The notes beneath the pieces were generated by a model that saw nothing but the letters and a program-made list of their open reading frames with translations, did not search any database and was not told the origin of the DNA. Position numbers and translations under genes: made by a program. Shown one piece after another: positions 18,725-28,385 of a DNA stretch of 64,000 bases. Every line of letters starts with the position of its first letter. Within the stretch, counting starts at the first letter, position 1. The stretch is taken from NCBI GenBank assembly GCA_000531095.1, contig HG799475.1:44782-108781 (forward strand), given 5' to 3'. The stretch is from Gemmata massiliana. Lineage in GTDB: Bacteria; Planctomycetota; Planctomycetia; Gemmatales; Gemmataceae.

Positions 18725-20527
18725 TTATTCGTCCGATTCGAGAACCGCGAGGAACGCTTCCTGCGGTACTTCCACTTGCCCGATCTGCTTCATGCGCTTC
18801 TTGCCCTCGGCTTGTTTCGCCCAGAGTTTACGCTTCCGCGTGATGTCACCGCCGTAGCACTTCGCGGTCACGTTCTTGCGCATCGCGGCGATGTTCTCGC
18901 GCGCAACCACCCGCGCACCGATCGCGGCCTGGAGCGCGACCTCGAACAGGTGCCGGTCGATCTCCTCACGCAACTTCTTCAAAATCAGTCGCCCGCGGCG
19001 CTCTGCGCTCGTCCGGTGGACGATGACCGAGAGCGCGTCCACCTTCTGCCCGTGAACGAGGATGTCCATTTTCACGAGGTCCGCGGGCTTGAACCCCAGG
19101 ATCTCGTAGTCCATTGTGCCGTACCCGTGGGTCACGGATTTCAGCTTGTCGTACAGGTCGTAAATGACTTCCGCGAGCGGCATTTCGTACACGAGAATGA
19201 CGCGCTGCTGGCTCAGGTACTCGGTCCGCACGAACGTCCCGCGGCGCTCGGTACACATGCCCATCAGTGCGCCGATGTTGCCCGCCGGGATCAGGAAGCT
19301 GATGCGGACGATGGGTTCGCGGAACTCGTCGATCAATCCCGCGTCGGGCACTTCCTGCGGTCCGTGGACCGTGACGACCTCACCGTCGCGCTTCTTGATC
19401 TCGAAGCTCACGTTCGGGGCGGTCTGTACCAGGTTCAGGTTGCTGTCCTGTTCGAGCCGCTGCTGGATGATTTCGCGGTGGAGCATCCCGAGGAACCCGC
19501 AGCGGAACCCGAACCCCAACCCGTCGGACACTTCTGGCTGGAACGTGAACGAGCTGTCGTTGAGCTTCAGCTTGCCGAGCGCCTCGCGCAAGTCCTCGAA
19601 CTCGTTGTTGTTGACCGGGAACAGCCCGGAGTAGACCATCGGCTTCGGCTCTTTGTACCCCGGGAGCGGCTCGGCCGTCGGGGTCGCGGCGTCCGTCACC
19701 GTGTCGCCGATGTTCACGTTCTCGATGTTCTTAATGTTGGCTGTGAAGAACCCGACCTGGCCCGCCGAGAGTTCGTCGCACTTCTGCATCTCGGGCCGGA
19801 ACTGTCCCATTTCGGTGATGACGTACTCGCGGCCCGTGCGCATCAGTTTGATGCGCTGACCGGGCTTGATGACGCCGTCGATCATCCGAATGTAGACGAC
19901 GACGCCCTTGTAGGTATCGAAGTGGCTGTTGTAAATGAGCGCCTTGGTGGGGGCGGTTGGGTCGCCTGGGGGTGGCGGGACGCGCTCGACGATCGCCGCG
20001 AGCATGTCCTCAATGCCGATCCCGGCCTTTCCGCTCACACGGAGCACCTCGTCCGGGTCCACCATCAGCGCCTGTTCCATTTCGCCGATAACGAAGTCCG
20101 GGCGCGCGTGCGGCAGGTCGATTTTGTTCAGCGTGGGGAGGATCTTCAGCCCGCCGTCCATCGCGAGGAAGGCGTTCGCGACCGTTTGTGCCTGGACGCC
20201 CTGGAACGCATCGACGAGCAGGATGGCGCCCTCGCACGCGGCGAGGCTGCGGCTCACTTCATAATTGAAGTCGACGTGGCCGGGGGTGTCGATCAGGTTC
20301 AGTTCGTAGCGCGTGCCGTTCAGCGTGTAGTAGACCGTGACCGGGTGCATCCGGATCGTGATCCCGCGCTCGCGCTCAAGGTCCATACTGTCGAGCGTCT
20401 GGGCCTTGATGTCGCGCTCGGAGATCGTACCGGTTTTAAGCAGGAACTGGTCGGCCAGCGTGCTCTTGCCGTGGTCGATGTGTGCGATGATGCAGAAGTT
20501 GCGGATGATCGCGGTCGGCGTCGGCAT
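18725..20527 (-). CDS. lepA: Elongation factor 4 (LepA), translational GTPase
   Basis: A 600-residue ribosome-associated GTPase that promotes back-translocation and affects translation under stress. FCIIAHIDHGKSTLADQF is the P-loop (residues about 10-27). RGITIRMHPVTVYY is switch I, DTPGHVDFNYEVSRSL is switch II and LNKIDLPHA is the guanine-specificity loop. The C-terminal GYGTMDYEI and KCYGGDITRKRKLWAKQAEGKKRMKQ are specific to LepA rather than EF-G. The ATG at 20527 was chosen because conserved sequence begins seven residues later. In many genomes lepA and lepB are neighbours, as here. Confidence 0.97.
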   Translation of the reverse strand: MPTPTAIIRNFCIIAHIDHGKSTLADQFLLKTGTISERDIKAQTLDSMDLERERGITIRMHPVTVYYTLNGTRYELNLIDTPGHVDFNYEVSRSLAACEGAILLVDAFQGVQAQTVANAFLAMDGGLKILPTLNKIDLPHARPDFVIGEMEQALMVDPDEVLRVSGKAGIGIEDMLAAIVERVPPPPGDPTAPTKALIYNSHFDTYKGVVVYIRMIDGVIKPGQRIKLMRTGREYVITEMGQFRPEMQKCDELSAGQVGFFTANIKNIENVNIGDTVTDAATPTAEPLPGYKEPKPMVYSGLFPVNNNEFEDLREALGKLKLNDSSFTFQPEVSDGLGFGFRCGFLGMLHREIIQQRLEQDSNLNLVQTAPNVSFEIKKRDGEVVTVHGPQEVPDAGLIDEFREPIVRISFLIPAGNIGALMGMCTERRGTFVRTEYLSQQRVILVYEMPLAEVIYDLYDKLKSVTHGYGTMDYEILGFKPADLVKMDILVHGQKVDALSVIVHRTSAERRGRLILKKLREEIDRHLFEVALQAAIGARVVARENIAAMRKNVTAKCYGGDITRKRKLWAKQAEGKKRMKQIGQVEVPQEAFLAVLESDE

Positions 20528-20681
20528 TCTGCAGTGCTCACGGGGAAGGCGGGGCGCCGGGGTCGTTCGGCCGCCCGGTCGGTCCCTCATATCCTAGCAC
20601 TACCGACCGGCGCTGAATAGTCCGCGCCCGCGGCGCCGGTCGCGCTATTATTCCTTATCGTTCTTTCCGGAGTACCCGACC

Positions 20682-21218
20682 ATGCGAGCGCTCGGTGTCG
20701 TGGTTCTGTTGGCACTGGTAATTGCCGCGGGGTGCCGGCCCACCGCCCCGCTGCCCGAACCCACCGCGGCGATCCCCGTGGCCGTGACCGAAACGGACCA
20801 CGACGGGCTTTACGGAGTTTTGAAACAACAGAAAGGGAAAGTCGTCCTGATGGACTTTTGGGCGACGTGGTGCCCCCCGTGCGTGAAAACGTTCCCCGAG
20901 TTCGTCACCCTTCACCGGAAGTACGCGGATCAGGGTTTGGTTTGTGTGAGCGTAAGTATGGACGTCGCGTGGAGGCCCAAGGGGGGCTATGACAAAACCC
21001 AAGTGCTGAAGTTCCTTGAAGAGAAGAGCGCGACGTTTCCGAACTTCATTGCCGCTAAACAAGACGACGAAATGTATCAACGGCTGTTCGGCCTGGGCGA
21101 CAGTATTCCGTTCCAGGCACTATTCGGGAAGGACGGAACCCGGGTGTGGACCAAAGGGGAAAAACACTTGACCGAGGCGGAACTCGACAAACTGATCCGG
21201 ACCGAACTGGCCAAGTAA
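20682..21218 (+). CDS. Thioredoxin-fold lipoprotein (TlpA-like)
   Basis: The start MRALGVVVLLALVIAAGC is a lipoprotein signal with the lipobox cysteine at 18, so the 178-residue protein should be anchored outside the cytoplasm. A TlpA/AhpC-type thioredoxin fold follows: VVLMDFWATWCPPCVKTFPEF carries the CPPC redox pair. IPFQALFGKDGTRVW holds the cis-proline region. It is likely a thiol-disulfide reductase of the envelope. The next gene, 41 bases downstream, encodes a related protein, so the pair probably arose by duplication. Confidence 0.88.
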   Translation: MRALGVVVLLALVIAAGCRPTAPLPEPTAAIPVAVTETDHDGLYGVLKQQKGKVVLMDFWATWCPPCVKTFPEFVTLHRKYADQGLVCVSVSMDVAWRPKGGYDKTQVLKFLEEKSATFPNFIAAKQDDEMYQRLFGLGDSIPFQALFGKDGTRVWTKGEKHLTEAELDKLIRTELAK

Positions 21219-21259
21219 CGGGTGCCACTGATCGATCCCTTATTCAACAGGAGTTACTC

Positions 21260-21790
21260 GTGCAGCGCTTTTTGATTCTCGCGGGGGTACTGGCGACCGG
21301 CGGACTCGTCGCGGCCTTCGGACGCGCGGCCGACGAACCGAAGGCCGTCGCAATGGCCGAGGTGAAGTTCGACGCACTCGACAAGGCCATCGCCGACCAG
21401 AAGAAAAAGGTCGTTCTGGTGGATTTTTGGGCGACGTGGTGCGGGCCGTGCGTGAAGGGATTCCCGCACTTCGTGGCGACGCACAAGAAGTACTCCGGCA
21501 AGGGGCTGGTGTGTGTGAGTGTGAGCCTGGACCCGAAGGGGAAGGAAGACAAGTACGACAAGGACGCGGTACTCAAGTTCCTGAAAGACAAGGAGGCCGC
21601 GTTCCCGAATTTCGTGCTGCTCGGGTTCCGGGACGACGAGGACAAGGTCACGAAGCGCTTCGGGCTGGACGGCGGCATCCCGTTTAAGGCACTGTTCGGG
21701 AGGGACGGGAAGCGCGTGTGGACGAGCGAGGAGAAGGAACTGACCGACGAGGAACTCGACAAGCTCATCGAGATCGAACTGGCGAAGTAA
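21260..21790 (+). CDS. Exported thioredoxin-fold protein (TlpA-like), paralogue of preceding gene
   Basis: A 176-residue protein with a Sec-type signal (MQRFLILAGVLATGGLVAAF, cleavage near GRAADEP). It shares the redox core VVLVDFWATWCGPCVKGFPHF and the ending LTDEELDKLIEIELAK with its neighbour. The redox pair is CGPC rather than CPPC, so the redox potential probably differs. The start is a GTG at 21260, chosen because AGGAG sits 7 bases before it and the signal peptide begins there. A longer frame reaches back into the upstream gene. A strong hairpin follows the stop codon. Confidence 0.87.
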   Translation: MQRFLILAGVLATGGLVAAFGRAADEPKAVAMAEVKFDALDKAIADQKKKVVLVDFWATWCGPCVKGFPHFVATHKKYSGKGLVCVSVSLDPKGKEDKYDKDAVLKFLKDKEAAFPNFVLLGFRDDEDKVTKRFGLDGGIPFKALFGRDGKRVWTSEEKELTDEELDKLIEIELAK

Positions 21791-21801
21791 CACAGAACAA
21801 A

Positions 21802-21845
21802 AAATACGGCCGATCCCCTTACGACAAGAGGGGCCGGCCGTATTT
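21802..21845 (+). terminator. Bidirectional hairpin terminator
   Basis: AAATACGGCCG (21802-21812) pairs with CGGCCGTATTT (21835-21845), and the inside adds a bulged CCCC/GGGG pairing. A-rich sequence precedes it and T-rich sequence closes it, so it can act for the thioredoxin gene on the plus strand and the pilin gene on the minus strand. Confidence 0.8.
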
Positions 21846-21864
21846 GTAGCGCGGGTTCCGCGAC

Positions 21865-22053
21865 TCAGCTCGAGGCCGTCGGCGCGACGGACGAGCCGAC
21901 GAATGAGAAGGTGCTGTTGGCATTGGAGCCGAGGGTGGTGATGGCGGCGATGCACACCACGACGATCAGGGCCAACATCACCGCGTACTCGACGGCCGTC
22001 GGGCCGTCTTCGGCCTTCACGAACGCGACGAGCTTCTTGGCGACAGTACGCAT
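21865..22053 (-). CDS. Flp/Fap-type pilin (copy 1)
   Basis: A 62-residue type IVb pilin. The prepilin pattern is a short basic leader followed by EDGPTAVEYAVMLALIVVVCIAAI, in which the Glu and Tyr of the Flp motif and a long hydrophobic helix are present. It should be processed and assembled by a Tad-type machine; no tad genes lie in this window. A second copy lies just upstream on the same strand. From about codon 13 to codon 55 the two copies are nearly identical even at DNA level, which indicates a recent duplication or gene conversion. Confidence 0.85.
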   Translation of the reverse strand: MRTVAKKLVAFVKAEDGPTAVEYAVMLALIVVVCIAAITTLGSNANSTFSFVGSSVAPTASS

Positions 22054-22357
22054 AGCAGGGACTCCGTGTGGGGTTCGGCAGCCGTGCGCTGGCCCCGAAC
22101 TACGTGAAGGAAAGTGAACCGGGCGAGTCACGCCGGCCCCCCCGGTGGTCGGGGGCGTGCCGTTCGCGTCGACACACAGACTTAGAACCGCGAATCTGAC
22201 GTGTGGGAGTTTTCTGTCGATTTCTCCGGTCGCGCCGGGTGATCGCGTCCGGAAGGTCGACACCGCGGCGCGGGCACGCGGCGGGGCGAACTGTTGGTAC
22301 CAAAAGAAACAACCCCGCCAAAAATGGCAGGGTCGTTTTAATTGCAGTAGCGCGAAC

Positions 22358-22558
22358 TCAGCTGGCGGTGCCGCCACCGGACGGCGGCTTGATGGACGAG
22401 CCGACGAATGAGAAGGTGCTGTTGGCGTTGGAGCCGAGGGTGGTGATGGCGGCGATGCACACCACGACGATCAGGGCCAACATTACCGCGTACTCAACAG
22501 CCGTCGGGCCGTCTTCCGCCTTCAGGAACGACACCAAACTCTTGGTCAGACTGCGCAT
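22358..22558 (-). CDS. Flp/Fap-type pilin (copy 2)
   Basis: A 66-residue paralogue of the adjacent pilin. The leader is MRSLTKSLVSFLKAEDGPTA and the hydrophobic core and SNANSTFSFVGSS are the same as in copy 1, but the tail is different (IKPPSGGGTAS). The 300 bases between the two genes show no conserved gene and may hold the promoter of copy 1. Having two tandem major-pilin genes is common in Tad systems. Their separate promoters or roles cannot be judged from the sequence. Confidence 0.85.
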   Translation of the reverse strand: MRSLTKSLVSFLKAEDGPTAVEYAVMLALIVVVCIAAITTLGSNANSTFSFVGSSIKPPSGGGTAS

Positions 22559-22835
22559 CAAACACTCCTGGATTGAAGGGTCGGGCACCTCGCCCTGCCG
22601 TTCGCCGTTCGTTCGTGATTTAGGTGAGCGAGAACACCAAATACCTAGTTCACGCGCAGAACCGCTGCAAACGTTCGGGCCGCTTTTCCCGATACAATTC
22701 GACCCGTTCGCGCTTCCCGGAAAAGTCGCCCGCGCTCTCATGGCCGGCGCGAGCCCAATCCGGATAACAGAGAGAATCGGGTTGCACTGTGGATTTCCGT
22801 TCGTTTGACGCGAACGGGTACGAGAGGGGCTCTCC

Positions 22836-24518
22836 ATGTCCGACGGATCGACACGCACCAGTCTCACCACCACCGGCGGCTCCGGCCGCGCGCCGAACCG
22901 GGCCATGCTCCGCGCGGTCGGGTTCACCGACGAGGACTTCGACAAGCCGGTCGTGGGGGTCGCGTCGCTGTTCAGCGACATCACGCCCTGCAACGCGCAC
23001 CTGGACCGGCTCGCGGAGAAGGGGCGCGAGGGCGTGCGCGCCGCCGGCGGCGTGCCGCAGACGTTTGGTGCCCCCACCGTCTCCGACGGGATCAGCATGG
23101 GGCACAAGGGGATGCGGTACTCGCTCGTGTCGCGCGAGGTGATCGCCGACTCGATCGAAACCGTCGCGGGCGCGATGAACCACGACGGGCTGATCGCGTT
23201 CGGCGGGTGCGACAAGAACATGCCCGGGTGCGTGATGGCGATGGCTCGGCTCAACATCCCGAGCGTGTTCGTCTACGGCGGGAGCATCATGCCCGGTGTC
23301 GGGCCGACCGGCGAGGACGTGGACATCGTGTCCATCTTCGAGGCGGTCGGGAAGTACCAGGCCGGCACGATCGACGAGAAGACGCTCCACAAGGTGGAGT
23401 GCTCGAGCTGCCCCGGGCACGGCTCCTGCGGCGGCATGTACACCGCCAACACGATGTCCAGCGCGATTGAGGCACTGGGCCTGTCGCTCCCCTACGGCGC
23501 GAGCAACCCGGCCGTGGGCGCGGCGAAGGAGCGCGAGGCGTTCCTCGCGGGCAAGGCCGTGATGAAGTGCATCGAGAAGAACATTCGCCCCCGTGACATC
23601 ATCACGCGCAAGAGCCTGGAGAACGCCTACACGTTCGCACTCGCGCTCGGCGGCAGCACGAACGCGGTGCTGCACCTGATGGCGATCGCGCGCGAGGCCG
23701 GCGTGCCCTGGACCCTCGAAGACTTCGACCGGCTCGCGGCGAAGGTTCCGCACCTGGCGGACCTGAAACCGGGCGGGAAGTACGTGATGTTCGACCTCTA
23801 CCGGGTCGGCGGAACGCCACCGGTGCTCAAAGCGCTGCTCGAAAAGGGCTACCTGCACGGCGACTGTATCACGGTGACGGGCAAGACGCTCGCGGAGAAC
23901 CTCGCGGACGTGCCGAGCGTGTACGCGAAACCGCAAAAGGTGGTGCGCCCGTTCGAGGATCCGCTCTTCAGCCACGGCATCCACGTCATCCTGAAGGGGA
24001 ACCTCGCCCCCGAGGGCGCGGTCGCGAAGGTCGCCGGGCTGAAGCAGCGCTCGATCACCGGCCCCGCGAAGGTTTTCGACGGCGAAGAGGCGTGCTTCGA
24101 GGCGATCCAGGCGCGGAAGATCGTGGCCGGTGACGTGGTCGTGATTCGCGGCGAGGGGCCGGTGGGCGGTCCCGGGATGCGCGAAATGCTGAGCATTACC
24201 GGTGCGCTGATGGGGCAGGGCCTGGGTGAGAGCGTGGGCCTTATCACCGACGGCCGGTTCAGTGGTGGTACGCACGGCCTCGTTGTGGGGCACGTGGCGC
24301 CAGAAGCGTGGGTGGGCGGACCGATCGCGCTCGTGCAGAACGGCGACTCGATCACCATCGACGGGGACGCGAAGCTCCTCACGCTGAACGTCCCGGACGC
24401 GGAACTCGAGGCGCGGAAAGGCAAGTGGAAAGCTCCGGCCCTCCGCGTCGAGCGCGGGGTACTCGCGAAGTACGCCCGGCTCGTGAAGTCCGCGAGCGAA
24501 GGCGCTGTGACGAGCTGA
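22836..24518 (+). CDS. ilvD: Dihydroxy-acid dehydratase
   Basis: An iron-sulfur enzyme of valine and isoleucine synthesis that turns 2,3-dihydroxy acids into 2-keto acids. The 560-residue length is normal. Cluster and metal ligands appear in [29 protein letters not shown] and [44 protein letters not shown] is the conserved C-terminal site. The ATG at 22836 follows a GAGGGG-rich stretch with suitable spacing. It stands alone and other ilv genes are not in the window. Confidence 0.97.
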   Translation: MSDGSTRTSLTTTGGSGRAPNRAMLRAVGFTDEDFDKPVVGVASLFSDITPCNAHLDRLAEKGREGVRAAGGVPQTFGAPTVSDGISMGHKGMRYSLVSREVIADSIETVAGAMNHDGLIAFGGCDKNMPGCVMAMARLNIPSVFVYGGSIMPGVGPTGEDVDIVSIFEAVGKYQAGTIDEKTLHKVECSSCPGHGSCGGMYTANTMSSAIEALGLSLPYGASNPAVGAAKEREAFLAGKAVMKCIEKNIRPRDIITRKSLENAYTFALALGGSTNAVLHLMAIAREAGVPWTLEDFDRLAAKVPHLADLKPGGKYVMFDLYRVGGTPPVLKALLEKGYLHGDCITVTGKTLAENLADVPSVYAKPQKVVRPFEDPLFSHGIHVILKGNLAPEGAVAKVAGLKQRSITGPAKVFDGEEACFEAIQARKIVAGDVVVIRGEGPVGGPGMREMLSITGALMGQGLGESVGLITDGRFSGGTHGLVVGHVAPEAWVGGPIALVQNGDSITIDGDAKLLTLNVPDAELEARKGKWKAPALRVERGVLAKYARLVKSASEGAVTS

Positions 24519-24625
24519 TTTTCCGCAGCACGTAATGCGGCCGATTCGTTGCGCCCGCAGTTCCTTCTCTTAACCGGAGCGGAATTGCGGGCGTTGTGGG
24601 AAGTGGCGGGAGCGGCCCCGGCTTG

Positions 24626-25021
24626 CTAATCCATCAGTCTCGGGTTTGCTTTCTCGATCGCCTCTCTCAATACGGCGGGATCGGCCATTGCTTCGAGCAT
24701 TAACCGGGCGAGTTGCACCAGCGCGTCGCGGTCCGGCCCGAACGCGACGAACATGCTGCCTTCCGGGTCGTATTTGATCTTCTTCTTCAGTTTCGGGGCC
24801 TTGAGCCGGACGAGTGCATCGGCCACGCCGTGCCAACTGTACCCGCCGCCGTCCCATTCCAGTTCCTCAAACGTAGCGGCCCACGGGCTGAATTCCGTGA
24901 GCATCAAGCTGTAGCTCCCGTCACCGTCCAGGAATCGGAGCGGTGCGAACTCGTCTTTTTCGGCCACGACTGCTCCCGCGTTGGATGTCGATCCCGGTTG
25001 TAACGGACCCCCGCTTGCCAT
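24626..25021 (-). CDS. Imm51-like protein (immunity-type fold), uncertain
   Basis: A 131-residue soluble protein. SYSLMLTEFSPWAATFEELEWDGGGYSWHGVADALV, then IKYDPEGSMFVAFGPDRDALVQLARLM, follows the pattern I associate with the Imm51 family (a hydrophobic strand, a G-x-Y-x-W turn, then D-P-E-x-x-M-F). Imm51 proteins neutralise partner polymorphic toxins, but no toxin gene is adjacent, and orphan copies are common. The start at 25021 was chosen because AGGG lies 8 bases upstream; a longer form starting at 25081 lacks a ribosome-binding site. Confidence 0.55.
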   Translation of the reverse strand: MASGGPLQPGSTSNAGAVVAEKDEFAPLRFLDGDGSYSLMLTEFSPWAATFEELEWDGGGYSWHGVADALVRLKAPKLKKKIKYDPEGSMFVAFGPDRDALVQLARLMLEAMADPAVLREAIEKANPRLMD

Positions 25022-25344
25022 CGCCACCCTAATATTTCGTGAACCGTCCAGAAATGTCAGCAGCACTTCCCGCTCGCCCATCGAACAAGACAACACGTAT
25101 CGGCAGCCGTTGGGCACAATCCACAAGCGACACCTCGTTCAAAGCGCACAATCACGCCAGTCTTATCGACACGCCGGGGGCGAATTGGTAAGCTGGGCAA
25201 AATAACCCTCGGCCACCGGTGCCGCGCCGGTCGCATTTCGATGGAACGGACGATTCCCAACTCGCGCCACGAACCGGCGCAGACCTTCCCGCTCGCGGGT
25301 CGGGCCGGCACCCACCCGCTCGGAGACCGGCCTTGTTCCGCTCT

Positions 25345-28311
25345 ATGTTCCTGCTCCGCCGCGGGCTCGCGGCGCTCGTGCTCGTCGGCGGATTCGTTGC
25401 CGTCATCCGCGCCGAAGACCCACCGAAAACCCGCGAGCAACAAGCCGCGGAAATCGAAAAGCAGATCGCCGAACTCAAGAAGAGGCTCGACGACCTCAAG
25501 GCGAAATCCGCGCCCACGGGCGCCGGGAAAAAGCCCCTCACGCTGGCCGAAGCGGAAACCTGGCGCTCCGTTCGCGGGGTCGCGCTGTCGCCGGACGGCA
25601 AGTGGTTCGCCCACCGCGTTGGCGCGAACGAGGGCGAAGCCGACCTGATCCTGCGCAACACCGCGGACGGCAAGGAGACGAAATTCCCCGGCGGTCAGGG
25701 GTTCGGCGCGCTGCTGTTCTCCCTCGATAGCAAGTGGTTCGCGTTCACCTACACTCCGGTCACCCCGAAGGGTGCCGCGCCCGGCGCCACGCGCCCGAAG
25801 GCGAAAGTCGTCCTGGTCAACTTGGCCAACGGCGAGAAGACCGAGATCGAAGGGGCCGCGTCGGTTCGCTTCAACGGCGAGGCCGCGACGCACATCGTGT
25901 TCCGCAAGGTCACGGACCCGCCCGCCGCTCCGCCCGGTCCGGGAGCTGCGCCCGCACACTCGGGTTCGGACCTCGTTCTGCGAGAACTGGCGACGGGAAT
26001 CGATCTCGTATTGGGCAACGTCTCTGATTTTGAGTTCGATAAGGCGGGCGCGTGGTTAATCACCGTGATCGACGCGACGGGGCAACTCGGGAACGGCGTT
26101 CACCTGCGCGACATGAAGACCGGCGCGGTGCATCTGATCGAATCGGGTAAGGCGGTGTACCGCGGGCTGTCGTGGAACGAGGACACCACCGCGTTCACCG
26201 TTACGAAGGCCGTCGACGACCCGGGGTACGAGGCGAAGTGGATCAGCATCCTCGGCTTTACCGAACTCGGCGCGAAGCCCACGAAGACGACTTACGATCC
26301 GAAGGACGACAAGGACTTCCCGAAAGACATGGGGATCACCGGATCGGCCTCGTGGACCGATGCGCTCGACGGGTTCAGCTTCAACATCACCGCGCGCAAA
26401 AAGAAGGGCGAAGTCGCCCCGGCGCCGAAAGAGATGAAGACCGAGGTGAAGGTCGATCCGAAGGACGACGGCAAGAAGGGCAAAAAGGCCGGCCCGACCA
26501 CGGGCGGTGCGGGCGACGGCGCGAAGCCGGACCTCGTGGTGTGGCACTGGAAGGACGACCGGCTCCAGCCGATGCAGGAGAAACAGGCCGGTACCGACCG
26601 CGTGGTAAACTACAGCGCGGTCTACTGGACGAAGGACAAGAAGTTCGTTCGCCTCGCCACCGACGAACTGAAGCAAGCGGGGTTGGTCGCGAAGCAGAAG
26701 TACGGCATCGGGCGCGACTCGAAGCCCTACGAGTACATGAGCTACCTGAACGGCAAACTCTACACCGATGTGTACGTGATCGACCCGAAGACCGGGACGA
26801 AGACGAAGGTGGTGGAGAAGCTCGCGAGCTTGTTCTTCGGCGGGGCGAACGTCAACACGGCCCCGACCGGCACGCACTTCCTCTACTACAAGGACGGGCA
26901 CTACCACGTCTACGACATGACCGCGGGGAAGAGCACGAACGTGACAGAGAAGGTCGGTTCGTCGTTCGTCGACGCGGACGACGACCACAACTTCGACAAG
27001 CCGGCCACGCCCGCGTTCGGCTGGAGCCGCGACGGGAAGTTCGTGCTGCTCTCCGACGGGTGGGACATCTGGCGCGTGAGCGTTGACGGCTCAGGCGGCA
27101 CGAGCCTGACCGAGAACGGCAAGAAGGACGGCATCCGCTACCGCGGGCTGAACCAGTTCGAGGCCGAACCCAAGCCCGGGGTCGACCTCACGCGCCCCGT
27201 GTACACGGCGATGTACGGCGAGTGGACGAAGAAGGACGGGTTCGCCCGCATCGATCCGTCGAAGCCCGGCGCGAACGTGCTGCTGTGGGGCGACTGTGCT
27301 TACGGGGTGCAGGCCAAGGCGCGCAAGGCGGACACGTTCGTGTTCTCCCGGCAGACGAGCGTGGACTACCCCGATTTCTACATCGCGGACGCGACGTTCA
27401 AGAACGCGAAGAAGGTCACGGACGCCAACCCGCAACAGAAGGACTACAAGTGGTCCGCGGGGGCGAAACTGATCGAGTACAAGGGCGTGGGCGGGAAGAA
27501 GCTCCAGGGCGCGCTGTTACTGCCGGCCGATTACGAACCGGGCAAGAAGTACCCGACCATCGTGTACATCTACGAGAAACTGTCACAGAACATCCACCGC
27601 TACCAGCCGCCGAGCGCCGGAGCGATCGGTTCGATCTACACCTCGGCTGGCTACGCGGTGCTGATGCCGGACATCACCTACCGGCTGAACGATCCGGGGA
27701 TGTCCGCGGCCGAGTGCATTCTGCCCGCGCTGGACGCGGCCGTCGCGTCGGGTGTTGTGGACGGGGACAAGATCGCACTACACGGGCACTCGTGGGGCGG
27801 GTACCAGACCGCGTTCATGGTGACGCAGACGAACCGCTTCAAGTGCGCGATCGCGGGGGCCGCGCTCACCGACCTCGTGAGCATGTACAGCAGCGTGTAC
27901 TGGAACGTCGGCATGGCGAACCAGCCGATCTTCGAGAGCAGCCAGGGGCGGTTCACGGCCGGGTACTGGGATCTGCAGGAAGCGTACATCCGCAACTCGC
28001 CCGTGTACCACGTGAAGAACGTGAAGACGCCGCTCCTCCTGTTGCACAACGACAAGGACGGCGCGGTCGATTTCACGCAGGGGGTGGAGTACTACAACAC
28101 GCTGCGCCGGTTGCAGAAGCCGGTCGTGATGTTGCAGTACCGCGGTGAGAACCACGGCCTGGTGAAGCCGGAGAACCGCACGGACTACGCGATCCGGATG
28201 CGCGAGTTCTTCGACCACCACCTCATGGGTAAGCCGGCACCAGACTGGTGGGCCGAGGGCGTCCCGCACCTGAAGATGGAAGACCACCTGAAGGCGCGCC
28301 CCAAGCCGTAA
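25345..28311 (+). CDS. S9-family prolyl oligopeptidase (exported)
   Basis: A serine peptidase of 988 residues. The signal peptide FLLRRGLAALVLVGGFVAVIRA is followed by a Lys/Glu coiled coil (about 30-60). A long beta-propeller region contains a charged insert rich in Lys, Asp and Gly (about 385-400). The C-terminal alpha/beta hydrolase carries HGHSWGGYQ (nucleophile Ser near 816), LLLHNDKDGAVDF (Asp) and RGENHGL (His), a complete triad. Family members cut short peptides after proline or other residues. The start at 25345 matches the signal peptide; a longer frame exists but has no plausible leader. Confidence 0.9.
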   Translation: MFLLRRGLAALVLVGGFVAVIRAEDPPKTREQQAAEIEKQIAELKKRLDDLKAKSAPTGAGKKPLTLAEAETWRSVRGVALSPDGKWFAHRVGANEGEADLILRNTADGKETKFPGGQGFGALLFSLDSKWFAFTYTPVTPKGAAPGATRPKAKVVLVNLANGEKTEIEGAASVRFNGEAATHIVFRKVTDPPAAPPGPGAAPAHSGSDLVLRELATGIDLVLGNVSDFEFDKAGAWLITVIDATGQLGNGVHLRDMKTGAVHLIESGKAVYRGLSWNEDTTAFTVTKAVDDPGYEAKWISILGFTELGAKPTKTTYDPKDDKDFPKDMGITGSASWTDALDGFSFNITARKKKGEVAPAPKEMKTEVKVDPKDDGKKGKKAGPTTGGAGDGAKPDLVVWHWKDDRLQPMQEKQAGTDRVVNYSAVYWTKDKKFVRLATDELKQAGLVAKQKYGIGRDSKPYEYMSYLNGKLYTDVYVIDPKTGTKTKVVEKLASLFFGGANVNTAPTGTHFLYYKDGHYHVYDMTAGKSTNVTEKVGSSFVDADDDHNFDKPATPAFGWSRDGKFVLLSDGWDIWRVSVDGSGGTSLTENGKKDGIRYRGLNQFEAEPKPGVDLTRPVYTAMYGEWTKKDGFARIDPSKPGANVLLWGDCAYGVQAKARKADTFVFSRQTSVDYPDFYIADATFKNAKKVTDANPQQKDYKWSAGAKLIEYKGVGGKKLQGALLLPADYEPGKKYPTIVYIYEKLSQNIHRYQPPSAGAIGSIYTSAGYAVLMPDITYRLNDPGMSAAECILPALDAAVASGVVDGDKIALHGHSWGGYQTAFMVTQTNRFKCAIAGAALTDLVSMYSSVYWNVGMANQPIFESSQGRFTAGYWDLQEAYIRNSPVYHVKNVKTPLLLLHNDKDGAVDFTQGVEYYNTLRRLQKPVVMLQYRGENHGLVKPENRTDYAIRMREFFDHHLMGKPAPDWWAEGVPHLKMEDHLKARPKP

Positions 28312-28328
28312 CTGTAGTTTGGTGAGCA

Positions 28329-28383
28329 CCGCCCACAAAAACGGTGGGCGGATCGGTGAACCCCGTCCGCAAGGGCGGGGTTC
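28329..28383. terminator. Twin hairpins between convergent genes
   Basis: The first stem is CCGCCCAC (28329-28336) with GTGGGCGG (28344-28351). The second is GAACCCCGTCC with GGGCGGGGTTC (28358-28383) and a short GCAA loop. They lie between the S9 peptidase and the converging pgm gene and can serve both. Confidence 0.65.
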
Positions 28384-28385
28384 GC

